Source: Rubrivivax sp.
GTDB lineage: Bacteria > Pseudomonadota > Gammaproteobacteria > Burkholderiales > Burkholderiaceae_C
Assembly: GCA_027484885.1 (NCBI GenBank)
Contig: JAIXSD010000092.1
Span: 1-12,465, forward strand
Direction of reading: 5' to 3'
DNA: 12,465 nucleotides
In this document: one piece after another, positions 1-5,927 of the stretch
Numbering within the stretch: position 1 is the stretch's first letter
Layout of the letters: every line of letters begins with the position of its first letter
Program-made: the position numbers and the translations under genes
Notes under the pieces: model-generated
What the model saw: only the letters and a program-made list of their open reading frames with translations
Told to the model about the DNA's origin: nothing
The model's database searches: none

Positions 1-24
1 GCCGCCCATTTTCAAGAATCGCAT
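1..24 (-). CDS. 5' end of a leftward gene cut by the window edge
   Basis: Only the first eight codons are inside the window (Met-Arg-Phe-Leu-Lys-Met-Gly-Gly), so the product cannot be named. The start is supported by a purine-rich ribosome binding site (AAAGGAAG on the minus strand) a few bases upstream and by a predicted sigma-factor promoter at 56-89 pointing this way. A second in-frame ATG lies at 48, but it would almost coincide with the predicted transcription start and lacks a binding site, so 24 is preferred. Its importance is that it appears to be a member of the ECF sigma regulon encoded to the right. Confidence 0.5.
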
Positions 25-55
25 GTGCTTCCTTTCGCATTCAGCCATTGACGAA

Positions 56-89
56 AGGTGAGTGCCTCAGTCCGGCAGAAAAGTTGCAC
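56..89 (-). promoter_or_regulatory. Predicted ECF-sigma promoter P1, leftward
   Basis: Read on the minus strand, 89 to 56 gives GTGCAACTT, then 14 bases, then GGCACTCACCT. The same two blocks with the same spacing occur at 920-953, and a weaker copy occurs at 3582-3614. GCAACTT resembles the AAC-containing -35 elements of ECF promoters, and CACTCA would be the -10. Predicted transcription would start near 50, giving a leader of about 26 bases before the ATG at 24. The assignment to the resident sigma factor is inferred. Confidence 0.62.
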
Positions 90-137
90 ATCACGAGGCA
101 CATGCAAGGCCAGAGCAGCGCGCGCATTGATGCAAGA

Positions 138-914
138 ATGCCGGGCCGAACACCCCAGCCTGCTTCCTTGAAATCGAACTCCCCTCCTATCGCCACGAAG
201 GCCCAAGGGCCGGGCCGCATGAGCGCTGCGCTTTGGGCCGGTCTCTGCGCAGCAATCGCTGCGGCCGCGTGCGCGAGCGAGGTCCAAGCGCAATCGCGTG
301 AATGGACTGCCGAGTTGGCGGTGAGCAGCGAGCTCACGGAGCGCGGCGCTGTCCTCGGGCAGCGCAAGCCGGTCATCCAGGGCAGTGCCAGCTTGTACGA
401 CGCGGCCGGTTGGTCGGTGGGCGGGGTCCTCACCGTGCAACAAGGCCGCCAAGTGAACACACGGGCCATCGTCCACGTCGCCCAGGATTGGGTGCTGGGC
501 AAGGACTGGCAGTCCAGAGCGAGCATGCAGTACTACGCCTACCCTGGAGACCGCGCTTCGAGGGTCTACGATCGCGCCGAGGCCGGTCTGAGCCTCAGCT
601 TTCGGGATCTCTGGGTGTTCGGTGTCTCCGTGTATCGCTACCCCCACAGCCGCATCGACAGCGCACCGATGCGCTGGACGATCGATGTGGGGACGCGCTG
701 GCCACTGAGTGAGCAATTCTCGCTGACCGCAGCCCTGGGCCAAGCCCGGGTGCAGCCACGTGCTGACTATCTGTACGGCAGCACCGGCCTGGCCTGGCAA
801 CACAAGGCGTGGCGTGCCGAGCTCAATTACCTGGACACCGATCGAAACGCGCTGACCGTGCTGAACTCACCCGCGCGCGGGCATTGGTCAGCCACGCTGA
901 CGCATTCTTTTTAG
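138..914 (+). CDS. TorF-like outer membrane beta-barrel protein
   Basis: This encodes a probable outer membrane beta-barrel of the TorF/TIGR02001-like putative porin type. A hydrophobic Ala-rich signal segment ends in Val-Gln-Ala before Gln-Ser-Arg. It is followed by alternating amphipathic strands rich in Trp, Tyr and Arg, and the chain ends His-Ser-Phe, a typical barrel C-terminus. The motif near the mature N-terminus (SSELTERGAVLGQRKPVIQG) is the family's first strand pair. No ribosome binding site decides the start. ATG 138 gives a long, positively charged N-region; ATG 219 gives a short signal peptide without charge; TTG 48 is possible but unlikely. The gene lies directly before the sigma operon, whose promoter begins just after its stop codon. 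It may be a partner or target of that envelope-stress system, but no copy of the sigma motif points at it. Transport substrate is unknown. Confidence 0.72.
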   Translation: MPGRTPQPASLKSNSPPIATKAQGPGRMSAALWAGLCAAIAAAACASEVQAQSREWTAELAVSSELTERGAVLGQRKPVIQGSASLYDAAGWSVGGVLTVQQGRQVNTRAIVHVAQDWVLGKDWQSRASMQYYAYPGDRASRVYDRAEAGLSLSFRDLWVFGVSVYRYPHSRIDSAPMRWTIDVGTRWPLSEQFSLTAALGQARVQPRADYLYGSTGLAWQHKAWRAELNYLDTDRNALTVLNSPARGHWSATLTHSF

Positions 915-919
915 GGCGC

Positions 920-953
920 GTGCAACTTTTTGGGCTGTTGCAGGCACTCACCT
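920..953 (+). promoter_or_regulatory. Predicted autoregulatory ECF-sigma promoter P2
   Basis: GTGCAACTT, 14 bases, then GGCACTCACCT, immediately after the outer membrane protein stop and 33 bases before the sigma-factor ATG. Block sequences and spacing match P1 exactly, while the 14-base spacer is unrelated. That is the pattern expected of two elements bound by one protein rather than a recent duplication. The position before the sigma gene suggests autoregulation, which is common for ECF factors. Confidence 0.65.
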
Positions 954-986
954 GGCAAACCCGCTTTTCTCTCGACGCCCTAGCTC

Positions 987-1583
987 ATGACCATCCCGTC
1001 CCGTGACGACGCGACCGACCTCGCACTGCTGCGCCAGGTGGCCGCAGGCGATCGCGCCGCTTTGGCGGTGCTTTACCGTGCCTACCACCCCAGGCTCGGT
1101 CGTTTCCTCTCGCGCCTGACCCGCCGCAGCGAGCTGATCGAAGAGATCATCAACGACAGCTTCTGGATCGTCTGGCAAAAGGCTGAGAGCTTTCGCGGCG
1201 AGTCTCGTGTCTCCACCTGGCTGATGGGCATTGCCTACCGTTGCGGCCTGAAGTCCGTTCGACAGGACGGCGGCATTGACCTCAGCTTGACCGAGCTGGA
1301 CAGCGAGCTCCCTGAGCACCAGCAGGCCATGAGCGACAACCCCAGCGACAGCCGGGAGCTGCGGGACTGGATCGCCAAGGGCATGGATCGGCTCACGCTC
1401 GAACAGCGACTGGTGCTCGAACTGGCCTACGTCGGCGGGCACTCGCTGGAAGAGATCGCCGTGATCATGGAAACCCCTGTCAGCACGGTGAAGGCCCGCA
1501 TGTTCCATGCACGGGTCAAGCTGCGCAACCTTTTGCCCGTGCTGGCTGAACGGCAAAGCCCTGCCGAAAGACTGCAGAAATGA
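987..1583 (+). CDS. ECF-family RNA polymerase sigma factor
   Basis: This is a 198-residue ECF sigma factor, a normal length for the family. Region 2 spans about residues 24-92, including the core-binding and -10-recognition helices (IIEEIINDSFWIVW-like segment; TWLMGIAYR at 77-85). Region 4 spans about 130-185, with a helix-turn-helix (HSLEEIAVIMETPVSTVKAR) that reads the -35 element. A non-conserved acidic linker (95-128) joins them. The stop codon overlaps the anti-sigma start by four bases (ATGA), a sign of translational coupling and a matched pair. It probably transcribes its own operon from 920-953 and the promoters at 56-89 and 3582-3614. No strong ribosome binding site precedes ATG 987. 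The inducing signal is not evident, but the periplasmic protease and membrane-bound anti-sigma point to an envelope signal. Confidence 0.93.
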   Translation: MTIPSRDDATDLALLRQVAAGDRAALAVLYRAYHPRLGRFLSRLTRRSELIEEIINDSFWIVWQKAESFRGESRVSTWLMGIAYRCGLKSVRQDGGIDLSLTELDSELPEHQQAMSDNPSDSRELRDWIAKGMDRLTLEQRLVLELAYVGGHSLEEIAVIMETPVSTVKARMFHARVKLRNLLPVLAERQSPAERLQK

Positions 1584-2257
1584 AGCCCACTCCAAGTGAC
1601 CCTCAAGACCAGGACTTGTCGCATCTGCTGACTCAGCAGACGCTGCCATGGATCGTCAACGGCACGGCCAGCGAGGCCCAGCAGGCCAGCGTCGCCGCGC
1701 ATTTGCTGAACTGCGCGGCCTGCCGCGCCGAGTTTGAGCACCAGACCCAGTTGAAGGAGCTGCTCTCGCAGCCACTCGCGCCGCTGCCCGATCTTGAATC
1801 CGGCTTGGAACGCATGCTCAAGCGACTGGATCAGGCCGAGGAGATTGCGCGCTCTGCACCCGCGCCGACCGACACACGCTCAACTGCGAGCCGGCGCAGC
1901 ACGCGCATCAGCTACGCGCTGGCCGCATGCGTCGCCTTGCAAGCCATCGCCCTCGGGGTCTTGCTGGCGCCACGGCTCGAGCAAGACAGCCCGAGCTTCC
2001 AGACCCTGAGCCAAGCCAAAGACGGCAGTTCCGCGCCGCGCGCTCAGGTCCGCGTTGTACCCGACGAGCGACTCACCATCGCCGAGTGGAACCAGCTGCT
2101 GCACGAGTTCGGATTGCAAGCGGGCAGCGGCCCCAACACCGCCGGCGCCTACGTCCTCGAGCTGACGGATGGGCGGCGCAGCAGCACCGACACCGTCGAG
2201 CAGCTTCGTCGCACCGGAAAGCTGCGTCTGGTCGAAGCCCTGGGCGAAGCGCCTTGA
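1580..2257 (+). CDS. Membrane-anchored zinc-finger anti-sigma factor
   Basis: This 225-residue single-pass protein is the cognate anti-sigma factor. The cytoplasmic part carries the ZAS zinc-binding signature His41-x3-Cys45-x2-Cys48, in a helical region that in this family wraps around the sigma factor. A membrane helix lies at about 111-131, after an Arg/Ser-rich stretch. The periplasmic tail (132-225) has a compact segment at about 156-222 with the pattern of the small alpha/beta propeptide-like domains (I9-type) seen in subtilisins: an acidic helix, a Gly-Pro turn, a GAYVLEL strand, a helix and an LRLVEAL strand. That similarity is my reading and was not tested by profile search. The gene overlaps the sigma gene by four bases at its start and the protease gene by four at its end, so the three are probably translated together. 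Confidence 0.88.
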   Translation: MKPTPSDPQDQDLSHLLTQQTLPWIVNGTASEAQQASVAAHLLNCAACRAEFEHQTQLKELLSQPLAPLPDLESGLERMLKRLDQAEEIARSAPAPTDTRSTASRRSTRISYALAACVALQAIALGVLLAPRLEQDSPSFQTLSQAKDGSSAPRAQVRVVPDERLTIAEWNQLLHEFGLQAGSGPNTAGAYVLELTDGRRSSTDTVEQLRRTGKLRLVEALGEAP

Positions 2258-3555
2258 AAGCCTGGCTTCTCACGCTGGCCTTGAGCGGCCTCCTGAGCGG
2301 CTGCGGCAGCACGCCGCGGGTCGACGCCACGACGGACGCAACTCCATCGGAGCTGGCCAGCAGCGACGAGGCCCGGATGCAAGCCAACAGCGAGCGCTTT
2401 GTCGTGGTGACCGTCGCCAATCCGCTGAAGCCTGTGCCCAACCGCGCCGGAACAAGCCTGCCCGGCTATGGCGGACGAGCCCGCTACACCCAAGGCGATC
2501 AAGCAGCCCAGACACTCCATGCCATTGCCCAGGACTACCGCCTGAAAGAAGCTGCAGCCTGGCCCATCCCTGCCCTCGGTGTGCACTGTGTCGTCTTCGA
2601 GATCCCCCTCGAGGCCGAGCGCGATCAGCTGGTGGCCCAACTCAGCCGTGATGCGCGCGTGCAGCTGGCGCAAGCGCTGCAAGATTTTTCGATGCACGCC
2701 ACTCCAACAGCTGGCGCTGAGGTCTCGTACAACGACCCCTACCTGTCCTTGCAATCCGGCTTTGCGGCCATGAAAACCGCCCAAGCCCACCGCTGGAGTA
2801 CCGGCAAGGGCGCCCACATCGCGGTCATCGACACCGGGGCACAGACAGAGCACCCCGAGCTGCGCGGGCGCATCCACAGCGCCGAAAACCTGGTCGATGC
2901 CGATCGCTTCCGTTTTGAACAGGACCGCCACGGCACCGAAGTGCTGGGCATCATCGCTGCGGCAGGCAACAACCGGCAGGGCATTGTCGGCATCGCACCG
3001 GATGCGCGCATCAGCCTGTACAAGGCCTGCTGGTACCAACCCGCGCCGGCAGCGGCGCTCGCACGCTGCAACACCTTCACCTTGGCCAAGGCGCTCGCGG
3101 CCGTCATGGCCAGCGATGCCCGCATCCTCAATCTGAGCTTGGGCGGCCCCAACGATCCACTCTTGGCAGAACTGCTGGCCAAGCTGCTGAAGCAGGAGCG
3201 CATCGTCGTCGCCGCACAACCGGCTGCCGGCATGCGCAATGGCTTCCCGGCGAATGTGCCAGGCGTCATCACGGTGGGCGTCGCCGACGCGTCGACCGTC
3301 AAAGCCGAGGCCACACTGCAAGCCCCTGGGCGTGATGTGCTGACACTGGCGCCCGGGGGCCGCTACGACTTTGCCAGTGGTTCATCGATGGCCGCCGCGC
3401 ACATCAGCGGCTTGATCGCCCTGCTCCAGGCCCTCGCACCAGGCATGGATCGCCAGGCCATCGAAAAGACCCTGGGCCATGGGGCCACCATGCCCGACGC
3501 AGCGCTCGCACTGGAAGCAACGCTGCCCGGAACCCGGCGCGTGGCAGAACGCTGA
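2254..3555 (+). CDS. S8 (subtilisin-family) serine protease lipoprotein
   Basis: The proposed start is TTG 2254, which overlaps the anti-sigma stop (TTGA) and gives a perfect lipoprotein signal: hydrophobic LTLALSGLL, then lipobox Leu-Ser-Gly-Cys17. Gly at +2 suggests outer membrane sorting. A longer reading to 1927 would only retranslate the anti-sigma gene. Residues about 45-150 form an N-terminal domain that may be a propeptide. The catalytic domain follows, with Asp193 (AVIDTG), His226 (RHGTEVLGI) and Ser378 (ASGSSMAAAHISG). Total length is 433 residues. The segment that normally supplies the oxyanion-hole Asn (usually AAGN) reads VVAAQPAAG at about 318-326, so that Asn is absent or displaced. 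Position in the operon suggests it acts on, or senses, the periplasmic part of the anti-sigma factor; that is inference. Active protease versus sensor-like pseudoenzyme cannot be decided here. Confidence 0.88.
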   Translation: MKAWLLTLALSGLLSGCGSTPRVDATTDATPSELASSDEARMQANSERFVVVTVANPLKPVPNRAGTSLPGYGGRARYTQGDQAAQTLHAIAQDYRLKEAAAWPIPALGVHCVVFEIPLEAERDQLVAQLSRDARVQLAQALQDFSMHATPTAGAEVSYNDPYLSLQSGFAAMKTAQAHRWSTGKGAHIAVIDTGAQTEHPELRGRIHSAENLVDADRFRFEQDRHGTEVLGIIAAAGNNRQGIVGIAPDARISLYKACWYQPAPAAALARCNTFTLAKALAAVMASDARILNLSLGGPNDPLLAELLAKLLKQERIVVAAQPAAGMRNGFPANVPGVITVGVADASTVKAEATLQAPGRDVLTLAPGGRYDFASGSSMAAAHISGLIALLQALAPGMDRQAIEKTLGHGATMPDAALALEATLPGTRRVAER

Positions 3556-3581
3556 AGCGGGCCCGGTTTTACAACTTGAAA

Positions 3582-3614
3582 CCGCAACCCGGGTGATCGA
3601 TCCCGGCACTCACT
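3582..3614 (+). promoter_or_regulatory. Predicted ECF-sigma promoter P3
   Basis: CCGCAACCC, 14 bases, then GGCACTCACT, between the protease stop and the membrane-protein start. It keeps GCAAC and GGCACTCAC at exactly the spacing of P1 and P2, but has CC instead of TT after the AAC core. The predicted start of transcription is near 3621, giving a leader of about 33 bases. A small inverted repeat (CGGTTT at 3564-3569, AAACCG at 3579-3584) overlaps its upstream edge and may weaken read-through from the protease gene. Confidence 0.52.
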
Positions 3615-3653
3615 GAGCAACAAGCACCTCAACGGCCCTTGGCCCAGGACTTT

Positions 3654-4271
3654 ATGTTGCTCAAGAACGCACTCACTTTTTGCCATCTGCTGGCGATGGC
3701 CTTGGCGGTCGGAAAAATGCTGGACTACGACCTTCGCTTCCTCTGGACCGTGCACACACGGCCATCGGCCCAGCTGCTGCTGGACCTGGAGAGAACCAAG
3801 TCCACGATGACGCTCGCGCTGATCGCGCTCTGGTTGAGTGGTGCGGCCCTGGTCTATGTCGGCTACACCCAGAACCCGGCATACCTGATGAACGAAAAGC
3901 TGTGGATGAAAGTGTTCACGGTGCTGGTGCTGACCCTCAATGGTTGGCTGATGCACCGCCTCGCTTTTCCTGTCCTTCAGCGCGGCCATGCCTTTCTTGA
4001 GCTGCCGTACTTCCAAATGCTCGGCCTGACCCTGTTCGCGACGCTTTCGTCGGTGTCCTGGCTCTACGCGTCCTTTCTCGGCATTGCGCGCTCGTGGAAC
4101 CACACCGCCCCGTTTGGCTTCATCCTGGGGGTCTATGCGGCGCTGATTCTTGTCGCAGCTGGAACTGCCGTGCTCGGCATCACGCTGCTGCGCCAAATTC
4201 ACATGAAACGTCCGCAGTTCAGCCATCCAGCCGAGACCGACATCAAGCACGCGGGCTGCCCCCAGGGATGA
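3654..4271 (+). CDS. Five-helix integral membrane protein, unknown function
   Basis: The start at ATG 3654 is chosen for the AGGA four bases upstream; a TTG at 3639 is in frame but lies before that site. The 205-residue product has about five membrane helices at 5-22, 51-71, 85-104, 121-144 and 153-178, and a short polar tail with Cys202. Conserved-looking features are His11 in helix 1, the Asp24-Tyr-Asp26 motif just after it, the EKLWMK motif entering helix 3 and Asn96-Gly with His101 at the end of that helix. Paired His residues in helices would allow heme or metal binding, but nothing here proves it. I cannot name the family; it resembles widely distributed small hypothetical membrane proteins of proteobacteria. 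It follows the sigma operon by 98 bases and has its own predicted copy of the sigma promoter, so it is a candidate regulon member. Confidence 0.82.
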   Translation: MLLKNALTFCHLLAMALAVGKMLDYDLRFLWTVHTRPSAQLLLDLERTKSTMTLALIALWLSGAALVYVGYTQNPAYLMNEKLWMKVFTVLVLTLNGWLMHRLAFPVLQRGHAFLELPYFQMLGLTLFATLSSVSWLYASFLGIARSWNHTAPFGFILGVYAALILVAAGTAVLGITLLRQIHMKRPQFSHPAETDIKHAGCPQG

Positions 4272-4308
4272 AATCGACCTGCTGATCTGGCTGGCCCGTC
4301 AATCGGGC

Positions 4309-4344
4309 AAAAAAAGGGCCGGCTCCAATGAGCCGGCCCTTTTT
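4309..4344. terminator. Bidirectional intrinsic terminator
   Basis: A perfect 15-base-pair stem (4311-4325 with 4330-4344) closes a CAAT loop. The GC core (GGGCCGGCTC) is flanked by A residues on the left and T residues on the right, so a U-tract follows the hairpin in either direction. It sits between the converging membrane-protein gene and the RRM gene and should end both transcripts. Confidence 0.93.
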
Positions 4345-4366
4345 CCTTCTTGAAACTCAGCAGGGA

Positions 4367-4717
4367 TCAGTAGCGGCCGCCGCCGAAGCCACCGTTGCCG
4401 TAACCCACATCCGCGCGTTTGGGCGCGTTGTAGCCAGCCGCACTGTAGCCACCAGCTTTGGCGCTGTCGTCGCGAGGACGCGCGAGGGTCACCACGATCG
4501 AACGGCCGTCGACGGTCATGCCGTGCAAGGCCGAGATTGCGGCTTGGGCGAACTCAGGGGATGCCATTTCCACAAAGCCGAAGCCTTTGGAGGTTCCGCT
4601 GTCGCGGTCCATCATGACCCGGGCTGAAGACACACTGCCGAACTCGGAGAAGTTGCTCTTCAGGCTGGCATCGGTGACGGAATAGGGCAGGTTGCCGACG
4701 TAGATTTTGCTGCTCAT
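4367..4717 (-). CDS. RRM-domain RNA-binding protein, glycine-rich tail
   Basis: This 116-residue protein has a single RNA recognition motif. RNP-2 is IYVGNL at residues 5-10 and RNP-1 is KGFGFVEM at 44-51, with the aromatic residues that stack on RNA (Tyr6, Phe46, Phe48) intact. A Gly/Tyr-rich tail (about 88-116, ending GGFGGGRY) completes the layout of the bacterial and cyanobacterial Rbp family, often linked to cold or stress and acting on mRNA in the cytoplasm. AAAGG on the minus strand lies about seven bases before the ATG and fixes the start. It converges on the terminator at 4309-4344. The 112 bases upstream to the next gene hold no promoter I can call with confidence; a GCCGC/GCGGC hairpin lies near 4786-4798. 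Confidence 0.94.
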   Translation of the reverse strand: MSSKIYVGNLPYSVTDASLKSNFSEFGSVSSARVMMDRDSGTSKGFGFVEMASPEFAQAAISALHGMTVDGRSIVVTLARPRDDSAKAGGYSAAGYNAPKRADVGYGNGGFGGGRY

Positions 4718-4829
4718 GGGGAGCCTTTCTGGTGGGGTCGTGACGCGCGGTCAGGATGTAGGTTCAGGATGATTCAGGTGGGGGCCGCTGCAACTGCGGC
4801 AGCTGGACCGGATCCGTGAGGGACGAATC

Positions 4830-5039
4830 TCAGCACTCAGGGGGGTGTGACATGCTGGCTTGCAGCCATCCCTGGGTGACCGCCATGAGGCGGGTGCCTT
4901 CGCGCGAGGCAAAGGTCTTGCTCAATCGGAACACACGGCCGGGGCTGCCGTTGCACTGAGAGCGTTGAACCGAGAAAGAGGCTCTGAAACGGCCGCAATC
5001 GGTGGGGTGTGTCGTGGGCGAAACGACGAACTGGCCCAT
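4830..5039 (-). CDS. Small conserved-looking hypothetical protein
   Basis: A 69-residue product starting Met-Gly-Gln-Phe-Val-Val-Ser-Pro. The opening (VVSP, then THPTD, then GRFRASFSV), the Arg-Val-Phe-Arg core and the closing FASREGTRLMAVTQGWL helix resemble, from memory, a family of about 65-residue uncharacterised proteins common in Burkholderiales. There the same positions read VVSPLT, GRF, RVLRF and an Ala-rich helix ending in GLxW. The likely fold is a short beta-rich domain plus one helix, cytoplasmic, with no signal. ATG 5039 is preferred; an upstream in-frame TTG at 5069 falls in the terminator-like element. No ribosome binding site is visible, which lowers confidence. The gene could share a transcript with the RRM gene downstream. 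Confidence 0.52.
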   Translation of the reverse strand: MGQFVVSPTTHPTDCGRFRASFSVQRSQCNGSPGRVFRLSKTFASREGTRLMAVTQGWLQASMSHPPEC

Positions 5040-5067
5040 GGGTATGACGTGATTTGTAATCTTGTGC

Positions 5068-5224
5068 AATCAAAAAACTGCAAGCCTTGAGAAGGCTGCA
5101 TGAGCATCGTGTCGCTCGCTGAGAGGCCGCGCCAGGGCCGTTCAATCGAGCGTATCCGGGTCGCTCCACGCGACCCCAACGGGTTCGCCTGGGCCCGAAA
5201 CAGGCTTTCGGGCGAATTTCCCGC
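5068..5224 (-). ncRNA. Candidate structured small RNA or 5' leader
   Basis: On the minus strand an extended -10 element (TGG-TATAAA, 5238-5230) lies beside an A-rich tract and predicts a start near 5223. The transcript would fold into several stems: GCCCGAAA/TTTCGGGC (5193-5213), GGGTCGC/GCGACCC (5158-5176), CGCTCG/CGAGCG (5113-5118 with 5147-5152) enclosing a GGCC/GGCC helix, and a terminal hairpin at 5083-5097 followed by six Ts. That gives promoter, compact structure and terminator in about 155 bases with no convincing reading frame. It may be a free small RNA, or a leader with attenuator for the small gene starting at 5039. I do not recognise a known RNA family. Confidence 0.42.
5072..5100 (-). 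terminator. Intrinsic terminator or attenuator
   Basis: On the minus strand TGC-AGCCTT, loop CTC, AAGGCT-(T)-GCA forms a nine-pair stem with one bulged base. After it come AG and a run of six Ts at 5077-5072. It lies 33 bases before the small gene's ATG at 5039, so it could end the upstream RNA or attenuate that gene. Confidence 0.5.
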
Positions 5225-5229
5225 AGCGC

Positions 5230-5238
5230 TTTATACCA
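5230..5238 (-). promoter_or_regulatory. Extended -10 promoter element
   Basis: Minus-strand TGGTATAAA fits the extended -10 pattern (TGnTATAAT, one mismatch), which works without a good -35. The very A/T-rich stretch upstream (5252-5283) would act like an UP element. It points into the structured region at 5224-5068. Confidence 0.42.
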
Positions 5239-5251
5239 CCCAAGAACAAAG

Positions 5252-5550
5252 ACTTTATTTTTTATTATTTTTGGTTTTTAAAAGGGACGCAGTGCTCGCC
5301 GCCAGCCCAAAGCACGGTCCGCCCCCAAACATGGGAGACCGCGAGATTTCAGTCCCTGCGCACAGCGAGCGTCGCGCCCTGCCCTGCGCCCCAGGTCTTC
5401 GGCAAGCAGCGCCGGTGAGCGGCGACAAAGAACTGGGGGCGTCGGCGCCCACTGAGCCCCCCGAGGAAAGACGCCGTGCCGGCCTGGCGGGCCACCTCGT
5501 GGGATCTTGAATGCCAAACAAGGTCGGAGGACCGCCCGCCAGCTCCGGCG
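5252..5550. other. Gene-poor stretch: A/T tract, then GC-rich hairpins
   Basis: Bases 5252-5283 are almost pure A/T (29 of 32), in strong contrast to the surroundings. From 5286 to 5550 the sequence is GC-rich and has no reading frame I trust on either strand; the open frames encode low-complexity Arg/Pro/Gly-rich peptides. Inverted repeats are present: CGCCG/CGGCG (5410-5424) and GGGGGC/GCCCCCC (5435-5440 with 5456-5462). It may be untranslated regulatory DNA, a dispersed intergenic repeat or decayed coding sequence. Confidence 0.4.
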
Positions 5551-5553
5551 AAC

Positions 5554-5751
5554 TCAAGGCTTCGGTGGGCTTTCCTCATCCGCTCGCTCGTCGCCGGCCG
5601 TTGTGGAGTCGCTCGGTTCCCGGTGCGCGAGCCGCAGCACGTGCACCGAAACCAGAACACCGCACAGCAAGAGCAAAGCCATGCCCACGCGCGGGGCCAT
5701 GGCCCAACTGAGAACTGAGAGACCCAAGACGATGAGGATGAGACGCGGCAC
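5554..5751 (-). CDS. Possible small two-helix membrane protein
   Basis: The product would have two hydrophobic segments, VPRLILIVLGLSVLSWAMA and GMALLLLCGVLVSVHVLRL, and a 25-residue acidic, Ser/Thr-rich cytoplasmic-style tail ending in Pro-Pro-Lys-Pro. The start is undecided. GTG 5751 puts the first helix at the N-terminus, but no good ribosome binding site precedes it; GTG 5841 adds 30 residues of Cys-rich sequence that look non-coding. No family is recognised. It follows the SOUL-type gene by 176 bases on the same strand. The clean pair of helices argues for a real gene, but random GC-rich DNA can mimic this, so confidence is low. Confidence 0.38.
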   Translation of the reverse strand: MPRLILIVLGLSVLSWAMAPRVGMALLLLCGVLVSVHVLRLAHREPSDSTTAGDERADEESPPKP

Positions 5752-5927
5752 CCTGAAATTGTGCGGGCCTGCATCGCCGCACGCGGCGGGCAATATTTCC
5801 CACGTGGCAGGCAGGCAGCACAGCGCCTGCCACGGCTTCACTGACTGCCTCTCTCAGCGCGCCATTTTTGGCGTGACACACCGGGCAGAATCGCCGGAGC
5901 TCGATGCGGGGCCAGTGAAGCAAGGAA

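Noticed and set aside
12-803. Long open frame on the minus strand opposite the outer membrane protein
   Set aside because: Arg/Ala/His-rich shadow of the plus-strand gene, no motifs; the plus frame has a signal peptide, barrel strands and a C-terminal Phe.
56-953. Inverted repeats flanking the outer membrane protein gene as mobile-element ends
   Set aside because: Only two short blocks match, with unrelated spacers; there is no transposase or target duplication, and each sits at promoter distance from a start codon, so a shared promoter motif explains it better.
2149-3321. 390-codon open frame on the minus strand opposite the protease
   Set aside because: Mirror of a GC-rich gene; no family signature, while the plus frame carries a complete Asp/His/Ser triad and a lipobox.
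5855-5875. CGCCA/TGGCG hairpin downstream of the SOUL-type gene as its terminator
   Set aside because: Short stem and no T-run in the direction of transcription.
5576-5923. Minus-strand frame with a Cys-x2-Cys-His segment suggesting a zinc finger
   Set aside because: Only one half-motif, degenerates into Arg-rich sequence, and overlaps the more plausible two-helix frame.
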